Made by a program: the position numbers and the translations under genes. From Chrysomallon squamiferum (Eukaryota; Mollusca; Gastropoda; Neomphalida; Peltospiridae), in contig CM022677.1 in the NCBI GenBank assembly GCA_012295275.1, positions 11,372,441-11,436,440 on the forward strand: a stretch of 64,000 bases of DNA. Reading direction: 5' to 3'. Below are positions 24,106 through 37,589 of this stretch, piece after piece. A model generated the notes under the pieces. That model made no database searches. It saw nothing but the letters and a program-made list of their open reading frames with translations, and was not told where the DNA came from. Each line of letters starts with the position of its first letter. The first letter of the stretch is position 1.

Positions 24106-24427
24106 GTGTTTTTATTTCTTATACTATTTGTTTTATTGTTCTGCTGTTACAATCTTCTATTCTGTGAATAATTTTTTTATTAGAATTATTTTTTCTCTAC
24201 TTCACTGAATAATTAAACAGCATTTTTGAGCACTTAACTAAAAGAATTAAATGAAACAAATCTAAATTAGAAATTATATCATTATTTTATTTTCCTTTTT
24301 CAAAATTTGTTTTGTTTTTGTTAATGCTGTTATCATTATTGTTATATTCATTCCTATTATTAATGGACAACAGAGTTATTTCCCTTAGACTACTTTGTCT
24401 ATGAAATTGACTAATTAGTATTATTAT

Positions 24428-24468
<41 letters not shown>

Positions 24469-25018
24469 TCTCTATTTGTGCATTCTTAGTTTATTTCATA
24501 TATTTAAAATGTTTCTTTACTAAAAACTTAATATTTATTCATTCATGCTATTCAGAATAAAAATAAGAATTTAAATTTATTACGAAATTCCGTTTTCATA
24601 CGTGAAAATGTGTATATTTTATTTATAATGATTAGAGAAAGAGAGATTTGGGTTTCACTACGACTAAGATTGTACATTTTCATGAAAATTTCATTTCACT
24701 GTAAAAATGTAGCATAGAAATTTCAAATACATTTAAATACTTTTTTTCATCCTTTTCATACTGACACGTTATTTAAATTTCACAAATATAATGATTTCTA
24801 GAGCGTGGTATGTAACATCAATTCAGGTGTTCAAAAGTTTAATTAAGTTTGTGTGTGTGTGTGCGTGCGTGTGTCTGTGCGTTTCATCTATCTTTCAGTT
24901 TTGTTTGTTTTTATGTTTGTTGTTGATATTATTGCTATTGCTAATATTGGTGTTATAGCTGTTGCTTTTGCCGTTGGTTAATTTTGCTTTAGGTAGAATT
25001 GTTAATTTTGTGTGGCGA
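24106..25018. other. Non-coding AT-rich DNA with (TAG)n tract
   Basis: A (TAG)n microsatellite of about thirteen units at 24428-24468. Otherwise featureless. Confidence 0.6.
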
Positions 25019-25536
25019 GAAGAAAGCGAGTTAGAGAGAGAGATAGAGAGAAAAAAGAGAGAGAGACACACAGAGATACAGACACAGACAGAGAGACAGA
25101 GAGAGAAAGAGAGACAGAGACACAGAGAGAGGAAGAGGGACAAAGAGACAAATACACAGATAGACAGAGAGAAAGAGTGAGTCAGAGAGAAAAAGAGACA
25201 AAGAGTGTCAGAGAGACAGAGGGAGAAAGAGAGAGAAAAAGAGACAGGGACATAGCAATACAGTGAGATAGAGACAGGGAGAGAGTCAGACAGACAGAGA
25301 GAGAGACAGAAATACTGAGAGAGTCAGAGAGTGAAAGAGATACAGCAGAGAGAGAAAGAGAGATTCAGAGAGAGACAGAGACAGAGGGAGAAAGACTGAA
25401 ACAAATATACAGAGATAGAGATATAGAGAGAGACCAAGAAAGAGAGAGACAGAAACTGAGAGAGAGAAAAGACAGAGACAGAGATAGACAGAGAAAGAGA
25501 GAAAAGAGAGACAGTGATAGAGAGAAAGAGAGACAC

Positions 25537-25605
<69 letters not shown>
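25019..25605. repeat. GA-rich tract with pure (GA)n end
   Basis: Nearly 600 bases of imperfect gaga/gaca words ending in a pure GA run (25545-25601). Frames give Arg/Glu repeats on one strand and Leu/Ser repeats on the other. None is a gene. Confidence 0.9.
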
Positions 25606-26219
25606 AACAGACAGAAAGAGACTAATCATTAACAAAAAACTAACCATTAACCAAACACTAGCATTTAACAAATACTAACCATTACTAACATCCCCTACGT
25701 GTACTGAACCTCACCGTTGTGTAGGGGTGGCAACATTTCCAAAGGGAATGGCTAATTAGTACATTAATATAAACATTTAATTGGTTAGATACATAGACAG
25801 ATAGATAGATTATGATAGATAAATAGAAATACCTACATACAGAGATAGTTATTGAAGATAGATGAATAGATGGATACATAGGGTATTGCTATTTTTCCTA
25901 ATTTCGAATTAATTTGAAAGCCCTTTCTATATAGAGAGAGACAGACAGGCCAACAGGGTATAGACAGACGTGTGTGTACTTAAGAATAAGTTTTCTAGGT
26001 AGACTGTAAAACTGATGACGTAATCGAGACTTCACGTGACACTTTGCGTCTGCTTCAGATAATATCGAATGGTAATTTTAAATAAGAAATATTTACTTTT
26101 TGACAATACTATACAAAACCAAAGCAGATATCATACGACGAAACCTACAGAACCCTCAGTGATAGATCTAGGGTCCTGTAAAATGTACATTGATTTTTAT
26201 TTTCATAAATAATAGAAAA

Positions 26220-26222
26220 TTA

Positions 26223-26288
<66 letters not shown>

Positions 26289-26370
26289 GTAATTTTAATT
26301 AGTTTGATTTCAGTTGGCACCATAAAGAATTATCTATATTTATTTATTTATTTATTTATTTATTTATTTT
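26220..26370. repeat. (ATT)n and (TTTA)n microsatellites
   Basis: ATT units at 26222-26288 and TTTA units at 26338-26369, inside the left arm of the inverted repeat. Confidence 0.95.
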
Positions 26371-27239
26371 TGTGAAATTTTCCAAAACTAAAACAATTTT
26401 ACAATCAACATTGCAAAAGTAATTTGAAATAATTAATTTTAAAACTGAAACAATACGTTTTATAGGAGATACACAGAAAGTATATAAACTGTTAGGGAGA
26501 TGTACATAAAGAAATTGTTAAAGCTTTATAGAATGTATGGATTGGTAGAGAAACAGATGAACAGATGTGTGTATATGTATGTGTGTGTGTATGTGTGTGT
26601 GTTTATGTTTGCGTGTGTGTGCAGAAGGAAATTTGTGTTTTATATGTTTCCAGAGGGCATGGTAGGAGAAATAGATGCAGACAGAGAGATAGACAGATGT
26701 GAATGTGAAAGGATGAGTTGGTACTTACATGTTATCTGTGAGAAAGAGTTAATGTGTTTGTTGTTAAATAACTGCTGTATGTGAAAGACAGTTTCCTTGT
26801 TTATGTATAAATAAATACAAATTCCAAGTATTTTGAATGTTGTTGTCTTTTCAAAAATGACATAAAAATAGATTAAAAACAGAATTATTAATTGGATTAT
26901 TTTAATGATTTATTATTATATGATTGTCCTGATTTTATTTGTTAAATTGTTTGAAAGATATTTGAAAATAGTGAAATGGGTTCATCGTACAAAATCTTAA
27001 AGGCATATGTCACTATAATTCATTATTATAATGCATTGTTAGAAAAGTGGGGTTTAGTTTTATCTTATAATTCTATTGTAATTATATTTGCTGTTTAACA
27101 AAATTCATTTTGATTAGTAACATCATGCAGAGTGATCTTGACTGCTCAAGATGTATAGTGTATATGTTGTATAAAAATGCAATGTTTTTACTCAAGGTAA
27201 ATAACAGTAACGTGTTTGTAAATATACAAAAAAGACTGA

Positions 27240-27244
<5 letters not shown>

Positions 27245-27313
<69 letters not shown>
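27245..27313. repeat. (GA)n microsatellite
   Basis: About 34 pure GA units. The frame that crosses it reads poly-Arg/Glu. Confidence 0.95.
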
Positions 27314-27315
<2 letters not shown>

Positions 27316-27659
27316 ATATAAATGTTGTTTTCATAAACTCAAACAAGAAATTTATATATATGTAATGATTATGTCAGATTATCTTTTGCTAGCTGACAAC
27401 AAATACAGAAGATGTTGATCAATATATACATAATAAAAATAAAAACATTCAAAGACTGCTTTATGTTTTTCTTACATTTTTTAACATTATTTGAATGTGC
27501 CTTAACATTTTTTATGTTAAGAAACTGAAACAACTTCAGCATGATTTTCTATTTTGATTATTGTTTTTAGATAAGATGCAATGGGTTTGAATTTGTAGAT
27601 GTCAGGAATTAAAACAGTGAAGAACAAATAATGTTTTTGTATTAAAAAACATTATTTGT

Positions 27660-28150
27660 TCTTACGTGTAGCTGACTGTCTGGATAACACGTGTTTCATT
27701 AAAAATTCCGATGGCCATTTCTGTTCTACGTATAGTGTAGTTTTCTATTAGTTAGAGCTGAGATTCAACCAAAAATGGCATGATATGGCTTCATTATGTC
27801 AGTCTATGACATCACATAAAAGTGAAATGGTTTCATAATACAAAATCTTATTTTTATTAAATAAATAAATAAACAAATAATTTCATTTCATTTTAATACC
27901 GACTGCACAATTTAAATAGTGGATTTTGGATATCATTATATATGTAAATGATTAGGCGCCAGTTTAATCTGATATTTTGAAAGCTTCAGGTGAGATTTTA
28001 CTGATAACTGGAGAAGAAACATTAATATTTACTTGAAAGTAAAGACATTATTGCTATGTTTTAGAATGAAATAAATTATATATTTCTTCTCATAAAACAC
28101 TAGTTCAGGAGGACAGGCATATTTTCTATGATATAACTTATTATTACTAT
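27660..28150 (+). repeat. Partial copy of the small-palindrome repeat
   Basis: Matches the arm of the 11500-13790 palindrome: gtgtagctgactgtctggat (11778 and 27665), gattcaaccaaaaat (about 11980 and 27761), gtttaatctgatatttt (12183 and 27961). It then follows the right-arm version (actgataactggag...aagaaacatt). It abuts the 26-27.66 kb inverted-repeat arm. Non-coding. Confidence 0.7.
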
Positions 28151-28175
28151 TTGTTCTGAAGCAAAACACGAAGAT

Positions 28176-28191
<16 letters not shown>

Positions 28192-28219
<28 letters not shown>
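28192..28219. repeat. Poly-A run
   Basis: 28 consecutive A. No retroelement body is recognisable upstream. Confidence 0.9.
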
Positions 28220-28221
<2 letters not shown>

Positions 28222-28379
28222 AAGCCGTAAAGAATAATGAGAAATACTCGATGAAAGCTGGCAACGATAGTGATATTTAATAGAAATAGTAATAATGCTT
28301 TTTAACATAGGATGTTTACACTAAGAAAGCATGAATAATAGTTAATAAAAAGCAAAAGAAAAAGGAGAAGTACACCTAG

Positions 28380-28665
28380 AACGTAGGGAACAACGTGGTT
28401 ACGACGGTAATGACGGCGACATTAATGGAGATAATAATAATATATTTTAATATATGATGGGCACGGTCAGAAAATAAGAATAACATCGAATAAAAGACGA
28501 AAAAGAATAATGAGGAGTAAACCAGTAACGTTATGAACAACACCGGTACGATGGCAACGTCGGCGACATTAATAGAAATTAATATATTTTAATAGGTGGT
28601 GAAAGTATGAGGAGTAATTATAATATCAGTGACCGAATAAAATAAACGTTATCGGCATAATCTAT
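28380..28665 (+). repeat. Two-copy ~149-bp direct repeat
   Basis: aacaacgtggttacgacggt at 28389 and aacaacaccggtacgatggc at 28538 begin matching blocks that share gcgacattaat and tatattttaata. Non-coding. Confidence 0.7.
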
Positions 28666-28739
28666 ATTTATCAATATAATTTCTTTTTTTTATATCACTT
28701 CTGTAATCTAGTTATGTTAATAAGATAAAGGACGTCAGA

Positions 28740-29366
28740 ATGTGATAAAGTAAGCTAATGTATTTATAATATTTATTTTATCTGAATATTAGTTTTATCG
28801 TATAAACGACTGTAAATGGTAATGGTAGCAGAAGACCTTTTTAAAATAAATATGTCAGAAATACAGGAGAAATTAATGTAGTTTTCTCTTACAGTGATAT
28901 CAAGAAATAAAAGGTTAATGTTTTAACGAGATTTAACAGTATTAAAGAGTATAAAAAGAAAAAGGGTTTTATTTTGTCTTCGCCTCCGAAATGTTTGGTA
29001 CACAGTAGTCTTTTTTCTTTTGGATGACTTGAAATTAATATCGTAATCGAGACTCATTTCCGACTTGTGCGTCACTTCGCGTCTTCTAGAAAAACAGTTA
29101 AATCTTCGTTTACCATTGAACGATAACAGATCATTTTGAATTCGCTGATAAGAAATATTCACTTATTAATAATGTTAATGACACCAAGGTAGGAATCATA
29201 CAAAAAAAAAAAAAACAAAAAAAAAAAAAAAAAAAAAACGTTTGGGAATGCTCACGATTCGGAACTAAGAACCTCTAAGATCGTAGTGTTTATATCAGAT
29301 CTCATTTTCTTAAACAGAAATTTAAACTCAACAAACTTTTTTTAAATTATATTTTATTTATTTATT

Positions 29367-29419
<53 letters not shown>

Positions 29420-30050
29420 CGTCATTTCAGAAAATGTAAAATAAATAAATAAATAAATAAATAAATAAGAATGGAATATGAAAATTAATACTGAACAATC
29501 TATGTATTTTTCATTATTAACAATGGAAAATATATAAATATTGATTTTCCAAACTAGTTTTATTCACAATAAAAAATAAAAACTTATTTAAAAAAATGTA
29601 TGGTATAATAAGAGTCCATAATTCTTTATAATGTATTATTACTTTCTCCTTATTTAAGTTTTTGGAAAGCTGATAAATCAGCACATTAAATCTCTTTATT
29701 AACTTTGTAAAAAGCACAGTCCATAGTGAAAAGTGAAGATTAAAGGGCTTTTTTTTGTTGTTGTTTTTCTATTAAAAAGGAAGAAGTGAGAAGACCTGAA
29801 ATTAAGGAGGTGTGTTATTATCTATACACAGTCTGATACTGAAAAGAAGAGGTGTAAAGGTTAAACTTTTATTGTAAACAAGAAGCCCAGTAGACATGAA
29901 GAAATATGGATGGTAAGTGCCCTTTCTAAATAAATGTATTAGAGAAAATAGGGTGGAGGTAAAGGTATACCGGATAATTAAATGTGAGCGATGATTTCAA
30001 AACATTTACTTTAAAGAGAAGCTCATTGTATATTTAGAATTATAGAACAG
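28740..30050. other. Non-coding DNA with repeat fragments
   Basis: 29030-29170 weakly matches 26010-26100 (taatcgagact, gcgtctt/gcgtctg, ataagaaatatt). There is a poly-A rich stretch at 29203-29238 and ATTT/ATT/AAAT microsatellites at 29348-29467. No gene supported. Confidence 0.5.
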
Positions 30051-31134
30051 GTTAAGTGATAAACATGCTTTTTTTAACTTCAATAACAAGTTTTAAAATG
30101 TCTATAAACACTGACAAATGAACAGATAGATGAAAAGATACATAGATGTAGATTATACAGACTGCATGAGAAACAGTCACCGTGATAAGTAATAAGTAAA
30201 AAGATGGTAAAAATATAATAATAAGATATAAACAGACAGACAGAAGACACACCATAGCTAAATTAATAGAGAGGAAGATACACAGTGATAATAAAAACTA
30301 ATTTTGAAAGTGAGAAAGAAAATATATAAAGTTATGTAGATACAGTGTGTTTGTAGGTGGACAAAAAGAAAGACAGGTTGTAATGTAGGTATGTAGACAT
30401 AGTTAGATATGTAGAGGGAGTTGGGTAGATGATTGATGGATGGTTATGTGTTTGTATATGCATGGATGGACAAGATAAAAGAAAACTAGATAAGATAGAA
30501 GAAGCAGATAGGTAGGTACACAGGTAGGGTTGTGTGTACAACAGATAACTCAGCAGTTTGATGGATAGATACAAAGAGAGATAGAGAGTGATGGATAGGA
30601 AGATGGGTAACTACATGTATATGGAAGTGCGAGTACATGTGTTAGATGTGCTAGAATGTGTGAATGAGAGTGCTTGTGTTATAAATGGACAGACATACAG
30701 AAAGACAGAGGTTGTAAGGTAGTTATGCAGGGAGATAGCTGCAGAGATGGACAGGTGATTTATGGATGGTGATTGATAGATCAGAATGTGAACAGAGAGA
30801 TCAAACAAAAAATATGGCATATAGGTATGTAAGTTGAGTACATTGTTCTGTTACAGAAATGTTTGTATGAATGTGAAGGGGAATGTGCTTGTGTGTTTTA
30901 GAGGAGTGGCTGTTAATTTAATGTTTTATTGTGTATTTTTAGGGCCAGTCAGCGGGGATGTGCATATATATAAGAGTGTTTATAGATGGACATATATACA
31001 GTATATAGATAGGGAGATTTAATGTAAAAGACAAATAGACAGAAAAAATAGATAAACCATTGATAGATAAGTAGATATGTAGGCAGATCAGTAGGTAGAT
31101 AAGATTAGTATATATAGTATAGGTACATAGATTT

Positions 31135-31183
<49 letters not shown>

Positions 31184-31379
31184 ATATATATATATATAGA
31201 TTAGTGAGTTGGTAGTAACCACATGTATATGTATAAGAGAGTGCAGGTATCTATGCTTGTGTGTCAGGGAAGTATGGCTAAATAGTGAGAGTGTACTTGT
31301 GTTATAAATGTTCAGAAATACAGAAAGACAGATTTGTATGTAGTGATATAGACTCTAACACAAAGAGAGGCATAGATGT

Positions 31380-31439
<60 letters not shown>

Positions 31440-31500
31440 ATATATGTATAGAGGGAGAGAGAGAGAGAGAGAATTATGTGTCTGTGTGTAATGGTATTTT
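30050..31500. repeat. GATA/TAGA-rich low complexity with AT, GT and GA tracts
   Basis: Degenerate gatagatag, acagac and gtaggtag words throughout, with pure AT at 31139-31172, GT at 31379-31432 and GA at 31452-31471. Frames are repeat-derived. No gene. Confidence 0.8.
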
Positions 31501-31814
31501 TGACACTTCTAGTTTGTTTTGTTCTTAAAAACAAGTCTGGAAGAATTAAAAAAGAAGGATGCAAGCAAGTAGAAGTGCTTTACTTGTTTAGGTGATAAAA
31601 AACTGTTTTCAGTTCTTTTTTTGAAATTTAGTAATTGTTAATTTTAATATATTTATTTACATTTTGTTTTGTTTTATTGTACTTCCTCCTTTGTTATCTT
31701 ATTATTATTACTACTACTACTTGTTCTGAAGTAAGTGGTCTGGATATGTCTTATAATAATAAATAATGGTAATAATAGTAATGTGTTTAAGTACATATGC
31801 AGGGCTTGTAATAG

Positions 31815-31890
31815 CCAGTCACCAAATGCTACCAAAGTTCTGTTTGGATGACTGGGATGTTAAAAAAATTATGAGTTAGTTTCTGAAGAA
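31815..31890 (+). repeat. Short dispersed repeat, copy 2
   Basis: Same-orientation match to 20115-20190 (gtcaccaaat, accaaagttc, gactggga.gttaaaaa). Confidence 0.55.
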
Positions 31891-33911
31891 TATTTTTAAA
31901 TCTAACTTCAATACATGTTTTCCTTTATAAACTGAAATATGAATCTGGTCAACTATATATATGAATTTGTTCTCAAAAGATTCTATTATGCAAAATAAGC
32001 ATACATTCCTAGTCTGGGATAGTTAAAAAATACAGTTGTTGAGCCAGTAAATCTAATATTAAGTTGATAGGCGTCAGATTGAGAAAATTCTTTGATATAT
32101 TTCTATCTCATTTGTTACACCCCATTTCCCCAGTATAGTGAAAGAAACACTTACCAAAAAACCATTATTAAAATAGTCCTACTTATGACTGAGAAATTGA
32201 AGCTTGACATGTTCAAACTTGAACTGACATTTACTATTTCAAAAGTAAACATAAATAATGTAATTACGATATGTTTATTTATGTTCTTTGGTCTGGTTAC
32301 AGGATCATCCTATTATTACATACTAAGTAGACTGGACTGTAATGGTGTACAGTTGTTGTTTTTTGTTGTAGTCTGGATGATTCTAACTAATAGTACATAA
32401 GCCCAGCTGACTGTTAAGAAGTTTTGTTTGTTTCAGTGTATAGCAGAAAATTATAATTATGATAAATTAATTAATCACATTAGAAAATTATACCGGATTT
32501 TTTTAATACTTTTTGTTCTATATTTGTTTATTTAGACAAATCTGGCTAAATAGTAGAACACAGTGACTTGTACATCAAACCAGATAGTTGTTTAAATATA
32601 GCTATCATACCACCAGAACAAACTTTGGATCTTGTGATGTCCAGCATTTCATAGGATTTTCTTAACCAGTTTGGAAGACCTCTCAGGTAAGTCAGACAAA
32701 AGACAGATCAGTAGATTTTATATATTTTTTATTTGTTTTAATGAAGAAAAATAGAATTTTAAATAATTATTTAAAAATATGTAATAGAAACATGAATAGT
32801 AATAATAGCAACAGCAACAACCACCACCACCACAACAATAAGAAAAATAATAATTAAAATAAAACAAACCTGTAAAAACCTGTACTTCATTTCTTGATTC
32901 TGTTTTATAAAAATTCCATGATATTCCTGAAAAATGTACATTCCAAATGCACAGACATCAAGTTGGTGGTAATTATGTTATAAATTGCCATTGATCAGGA
33001 AGAAGCAGATGTAAATCCTTACAACTCTGTTTCCTACCAGTCAAAACTTTATATATGAAATGACACAGAAGTTATTAGTTTCCTTGTCAGTGTTGCAGCA
33101 TCATACGATTGTCTGAATTATTTCGTTCAGGATTCAAATCTGATATATATATATTTTTTTATGAATTAATTATATCATCTCATTCAAAACATTAGCAATT
33201 TATTATTATTAATTAATTAAAATTCTCGTTATCTTTTGGGATTAAAAGATTATTATTGTGGATAAATTTAATGTTGTAGCCAGATTATTAACTTATATTT
33301 TTAATCAAATCTAAAATTAGATGTATAGAATCAGTTCTAAGTGTTCCAAAAAAGTAATGCAGTTTGTAATCAAAATGATTGAATTCACATACCTAGTGGA
33401 GAGTGACATTAACTTTTTGTTATTAGAAATGAAAAGCATTGGTATCTGTTATGATATAGTTATCATGTGTCTGTAAATTATTTTTTAGTTCATTCTATCA
33501 AGTTCTGTCAAATTGTTGTGATTCACTAACAGTTCTTAAAAATAATCATTTGTCCTTATTGTGGGATTTTTGACAATGATTTATGATTAGCAAGTCTGGT
33601 TATACCTTCAGTTGAAATGGCTCATTGGTCATTCTCTCTAACCTTTTTTCCCCTAGTTTTCAATTATGTTTATTTAAATCATGTAGAGTTTTTGCATGTA
33701 TATGCATTTTATTTATACTGACATTTTATATGATGCTGAGATTTCCTTATTTCAGTCATTGCAGACATTAGTTAAATTAGTTCAGGAAACATGTTTTAAG
33801 TTCAGCAGTTCATGTTGCATCCATCATTTTCCTTAACTAGCAAAATATCAGCAATATCCAGATTTGTTTTCCCATTAGGACAGCTGTCTCAACTGTATAT
33901 TTTTATTTCAG
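31890..33911. other. Probable intronic or upstream DNA of the IRAG-like pseudogene
   Basis: AT-rich and without repeats that dominate elsewhere. A canonical donor (ctctcag/gtaagt at ~32686) follows a short frame reading IFLTSLEDLS, which could be a further upstream exon. I could not confirm an acceptor, so it is not called. Confidence 0.4.
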
Positions 33912-35935
33912 TTCACCAACTTATCAGATGAAGAAGTCAAAGTAAGTACATATTAATGAGATCTTTCAGTGTGATAAACAATACATATGTGAAAAATGAT
34001 TATTTATTCAGTTAGTGTAATGTTTTGGAGATGGTGTATGATTTTAGTTTTTATTAAATGTAGTAATAATTTTTCTTCTTACACATTTATCTTTAACTTA
34101 TTATACTAGACAATCTTCACACAGTTTAGTCTGAAAATGAAATAACAAGCTTATGAAAAGTGATAGTTTTCCTGTTTAAAAAGCCATATTTTAGATACAA
34201 ATGTTAAAAATCAAACAAACACACACACACTCACTAAAGTACACACAGAATATGTATCTCTTGCTCAGACTATCAGGGAATTTTTGTTTCCTATTTACAA
34301 AATAATGTCTAACTAATGAAATGTCTGCTTATTATTTTATTAACATACTTTATTATTTTCAGTGTAATGTGACTTGAATGTTCTTACATTAACGTTTGAT
34401 TGAATGTATATATTACATTTTATTTTTGGTATTTTAACTACACTAAGTTCCTGACCTTCAAGATGGACAAATTAACTCAAGAGCAGAGAAAAGAGAGTCC
34501 AGAAAGGTCATGGGACATTGCTGAAAAGAACATGGACTAAGAACTACATGGCTTAAGGAATGATGTTGAGGTATGTGTGAAATCAGTTCATAAAGAAAAA
34601 CAGATCTTATGTTAATTTTGTTGAAGGTGTTTCTGAATGAAAAATTCTACTTTACCTTTAATTATGTGAATCAAATTCATCTTTATTTTAGATATGTTTT
34701 TTATCTCTTTAGATTATTTTTCAGTAAATAATTTGAATTGATAACTGCATCATTAAATCTCATTAGAATACAAACCAAAAGATTTAAAAAAGGTTATGTT
34801 TCAATTTTTAGTTTACTATAATTATATTGATTCATGCAGACTTAATTTACTGAATCATTTAATAACAAGGAAATGTCAGTATTTACTGAATGACATTCAG
34901 ATCTTTCATCATGTATTTATAGGAACTGAAGAAACCAATATACTAATCTGTGGATTTAAACTGTTTATTTTCAGAAGTTAAATCAGCTAGTTAATGATAA
35001 AAATATTCAAGAAATTGTTTCTAAATACAAACTGGGATTGACATTTTGGAACAAACAGCAGCACAAGTCTCCAGTAGAGTTGAAGTATTTGGTGCTGTCC
35101 AGCAGGTATTTAAATACATTATTCATTTTATTTCAGTTTTAAATATTTCTTCAGTCTATCACAAAATTCTTTGCAAAATAGTTTTCTTACATTGAATTAA
35201 GCAACTTACATAAAAATGTAATTTATTTGTTTTTGTAAAATCATGAAAATGATTAGCAATTATTGTATACTGATGCTTTGTCTGCACATAATATCTCATT
35301 TATTGAAAGAATCCATAGAATCACTAAGGACTAATTATTTGTTTAGTTGTAAAGACACCTACCTGCCTGTCTGATTTTAAGATTCTTTTTACTTTACTCT
35401 AAATTTTTTTTACTTCATTTTATTTATTTATTTTGATTTATTTATTTATAAAAGGAGCAATAATTAATAACCAGAGAATTCTACAAGTAAAAGTCAGTTC
35501 AAATATAATTTTTTGTGTTTTTGTAGGAGGTGAGACTCAGTTGTACATTGGAGGTAATGGTTGCTCATGTTGGGAACATTAAACAATCACACAAAAAATA
35601 TCAGACAGAACTTGAAGATACCAAGTAAGTTAACACTCTTTTCTTATCCATTCACATGTGTCACCTCTTTAACTGACAAAGATGATTATGATATTTGTAT
35701 AAAAAGTAAGGTGAAAAGTAATTAGAATGTAATATTTTTGTCAGAAGCTAATGTTAATTGCTTGCATTTTTTATTTTTTTTATTTTATTAGCCCTAATCA
35801 GATAAACATTGATGAAAAAGGCTGTTAATTCAGATATTTGTAAGAAAAAATAATGTAAATTATTTGTTGCTGAATTGAAAGCTCTTAAGAATTAAAGATG
35901 GCATTGTGTTGGCTTTTTTTTGTTCTTTTTTATTA

Positions 35936-35968
<33 letters not shown>

Positions 35969-37586
35969 CAAAATAATGATTTAATTTCAGGAAACAGTTA
36001 ATGGCAGTGAAAAAGCCTTTTGGCAGCAATTTTACAGAAATAGGTAATGTCATTAGCAATTCTTAGTCAACAATCTATGAATTTTACAAATTTGATAAAT
36101 TATTAAATATGATTGGGAAATAAAATGCATGTTTATGTTAGTGTTTCAACACTAAAGAAGACAATTTATAATGTGAAAGTTTGATTGTTTTTTGTTTTTG
36201 TTGTTGTAGTAGTTTGTGGGGGGGTCCTGTTTTTTTAATTAAAAATATAATCTATATAGCTGTTGTTATATTTTATTTATTTTTATTAATTAAGAATGAG
36301 TTTAATTTGTTTTGGTCCAGGTTCTAAAAGATCCATGTCTATGTGTGGATTGAATGCTGCTCTAAAGGTATGTTTTATTCATTCACTTTTGTGTTTATAG
36401 CTCATTTCATTAAGAATAAATTTAATCAAACAGCATGCTGACAATTTGTTTTTAATTACAGAATAGTATTGATAGTTTTATATAAATTGTTCACAAAGCA
36501 TGCCTATTTGCTTGATATTTTAAATGATTAGTTTAGCTAGTACAGAATCAATGTAATAATGGTTTATGCACCAACAAACCTTGTAATAATTTACATGTCA
36601 GCCTAATAGAGTAGTGAACAGAACACTTGTATACATTTGTAATTTACTTTTATTAATACTTCACTCTATTATGAAATATATACATTTAATACTTTATGTG
36701 GTAGGGCTAAAGATATTTACAATATTTTGAAATTTGGTATATGGATGGAACTGGCTTGAAAGATTTTGCTTATTTTGTTATTTTTATCACCTGCAAGTGT
36801 AATGTTGTCTTTGTTTTAAATACATTTTGAAATATACATAATGGATTCATTATTGTAACTATTAGCTGAATTAAGATAATTGTGGTTTATTTATAAGACA
36901 AAATATATTTCATTAGTGGCAAAAATTAAATTATAAATTAAATATTTTAATTATTCAAATAATTTGTTATTAATGATGTAACTATAATGATTATTAAAGG
37001 TTAAAGATTGTCAGAATAATCTCAAATGTATTTTCATCATGTTAGTATTTCAAGTAGAATCAGTATTAGAAGAACATTTTCTTATTGGCTAATGTAATAG
37101 CTATGTAGGTTTAAAATATTTATTTACTTAATAATCCTGGCAATCATCTTAAACTGGAAATATTGTTCATAATCTCTTTTACTGGTGTATTGCTCTTTTA
37201 ATCGTTTTATACCAAAGTTAAAAAATAAGATTCAAATTAAGAATAATAAAAACATTTAATAAATTGCTTTTATTATTAAAATTGTATGGAAAAATATACA
37301 AATGTGTCTAAAACTCTTCTTGCTAACACAGTGAAATACAGTTAGAGCTGACAACAGAAATACTACTTGCACTTTATTTTATGTTTAGTTTATTAATGAA
37401 TATTATATTTTGTTGTAGGATCCTAGACAACAGGTTCAAGCTGCCTCATCCAGCCCTTCAGTTGCAAATGTTGTAAGACACATTTTCAGAAAAGGTTCAG
37501 TAGAACACCAGAATGTTATTACATCACAGTCTTCCCTGTCCAGAGAAAGCTCAACACTTTCAAGAGATAATCTGTCTGAAATGTAA
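33912..37586 (+). pseudogene. IRAG/JAW1 (MRVI1/LRMP)-like coiled-coil gene, 3' part, disrupted
   Basis: Seven exons with canonical borders: 33912-33941, 34448-34570, 34975-35105, 35527-35624, 35991-36043, 36321-36367, and 37419 to a stop at 37584-37586 (or donor at 37583). Phases join perfectly except exon 3, which is 131 rather than 132 bases. Conceptual pieces include FKMDKLTQEQR, NIQEIVSKYKLGLTF, EVRLSCTLEVMVAHVGNIK, YQTELEDTKKQLM and SSPSVANVVRHIFRKGSVEH. This heptad-rich series followed by a Ser-rich stretch matches my memory of the coiled-coil region of IRAG/LRMP proteins, which are ER-membrane proteins that bind IP3 receptors. Defects: an in-frame TAA at 34538-34540 and a 1-base loss near 35050, after which only a shifted frame gives VSSRVEVFGAVQQ. 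The transmembrane tail and N-terminal half are not seen. Introns are kept, so this is not a retrocopy. It lies in the loop of the 26-41 kb inverted repeat. Family call ~0.6. Exon structure is more certain. Confidence 0.65.
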
Positions 37587-37589
37587 TTT

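Larger units (their letters stand above)
25985..27660 (+). repeat. Left arm of a large inverted repeat (partner 38570-41000)
   Basis: Inverted matches in order: the block actgtaaaactgatgacgta (near 26006) against its complement near 40955; the block gaaagacagtttccttgttt (near 26782) against 39609-39640 and 40803-40835; the block catgcagagtgatcttgact (near 27124) against 40273-40292; a GA tract at 27245-27313 against CT tracts at 38922-39002 and 40137-40202; and aataatgttttt...aaaaacatt near 27627-27652 against 38570-38595. The right arm has two tandem copies, so pairing is one to two. The arm contains (TTA)n and (TTTA)n tracts but no gene. Confidence 0.75.

Noticed and set aside
25012-25671. 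Several ~70-115 codon frames on both strands (Arg/Glu or Leu/Ser repeats)
   Set aside because: GA-rich tract read in different frames. None has unique sequence.
32092-32400. A 102-codon frame
   Set aside because: Hydrophobic by AT-richness, no similarity recognised, no conserved start context. It is probably intronic or upstream DNA of the pseudogene.
33912-37586. Intact functional coiled-coil gene
   Set aside because: The in-frame TAA and the exon of 131 bases break the frame. Kept as a pseudogene with assembly error noted as the alternative.
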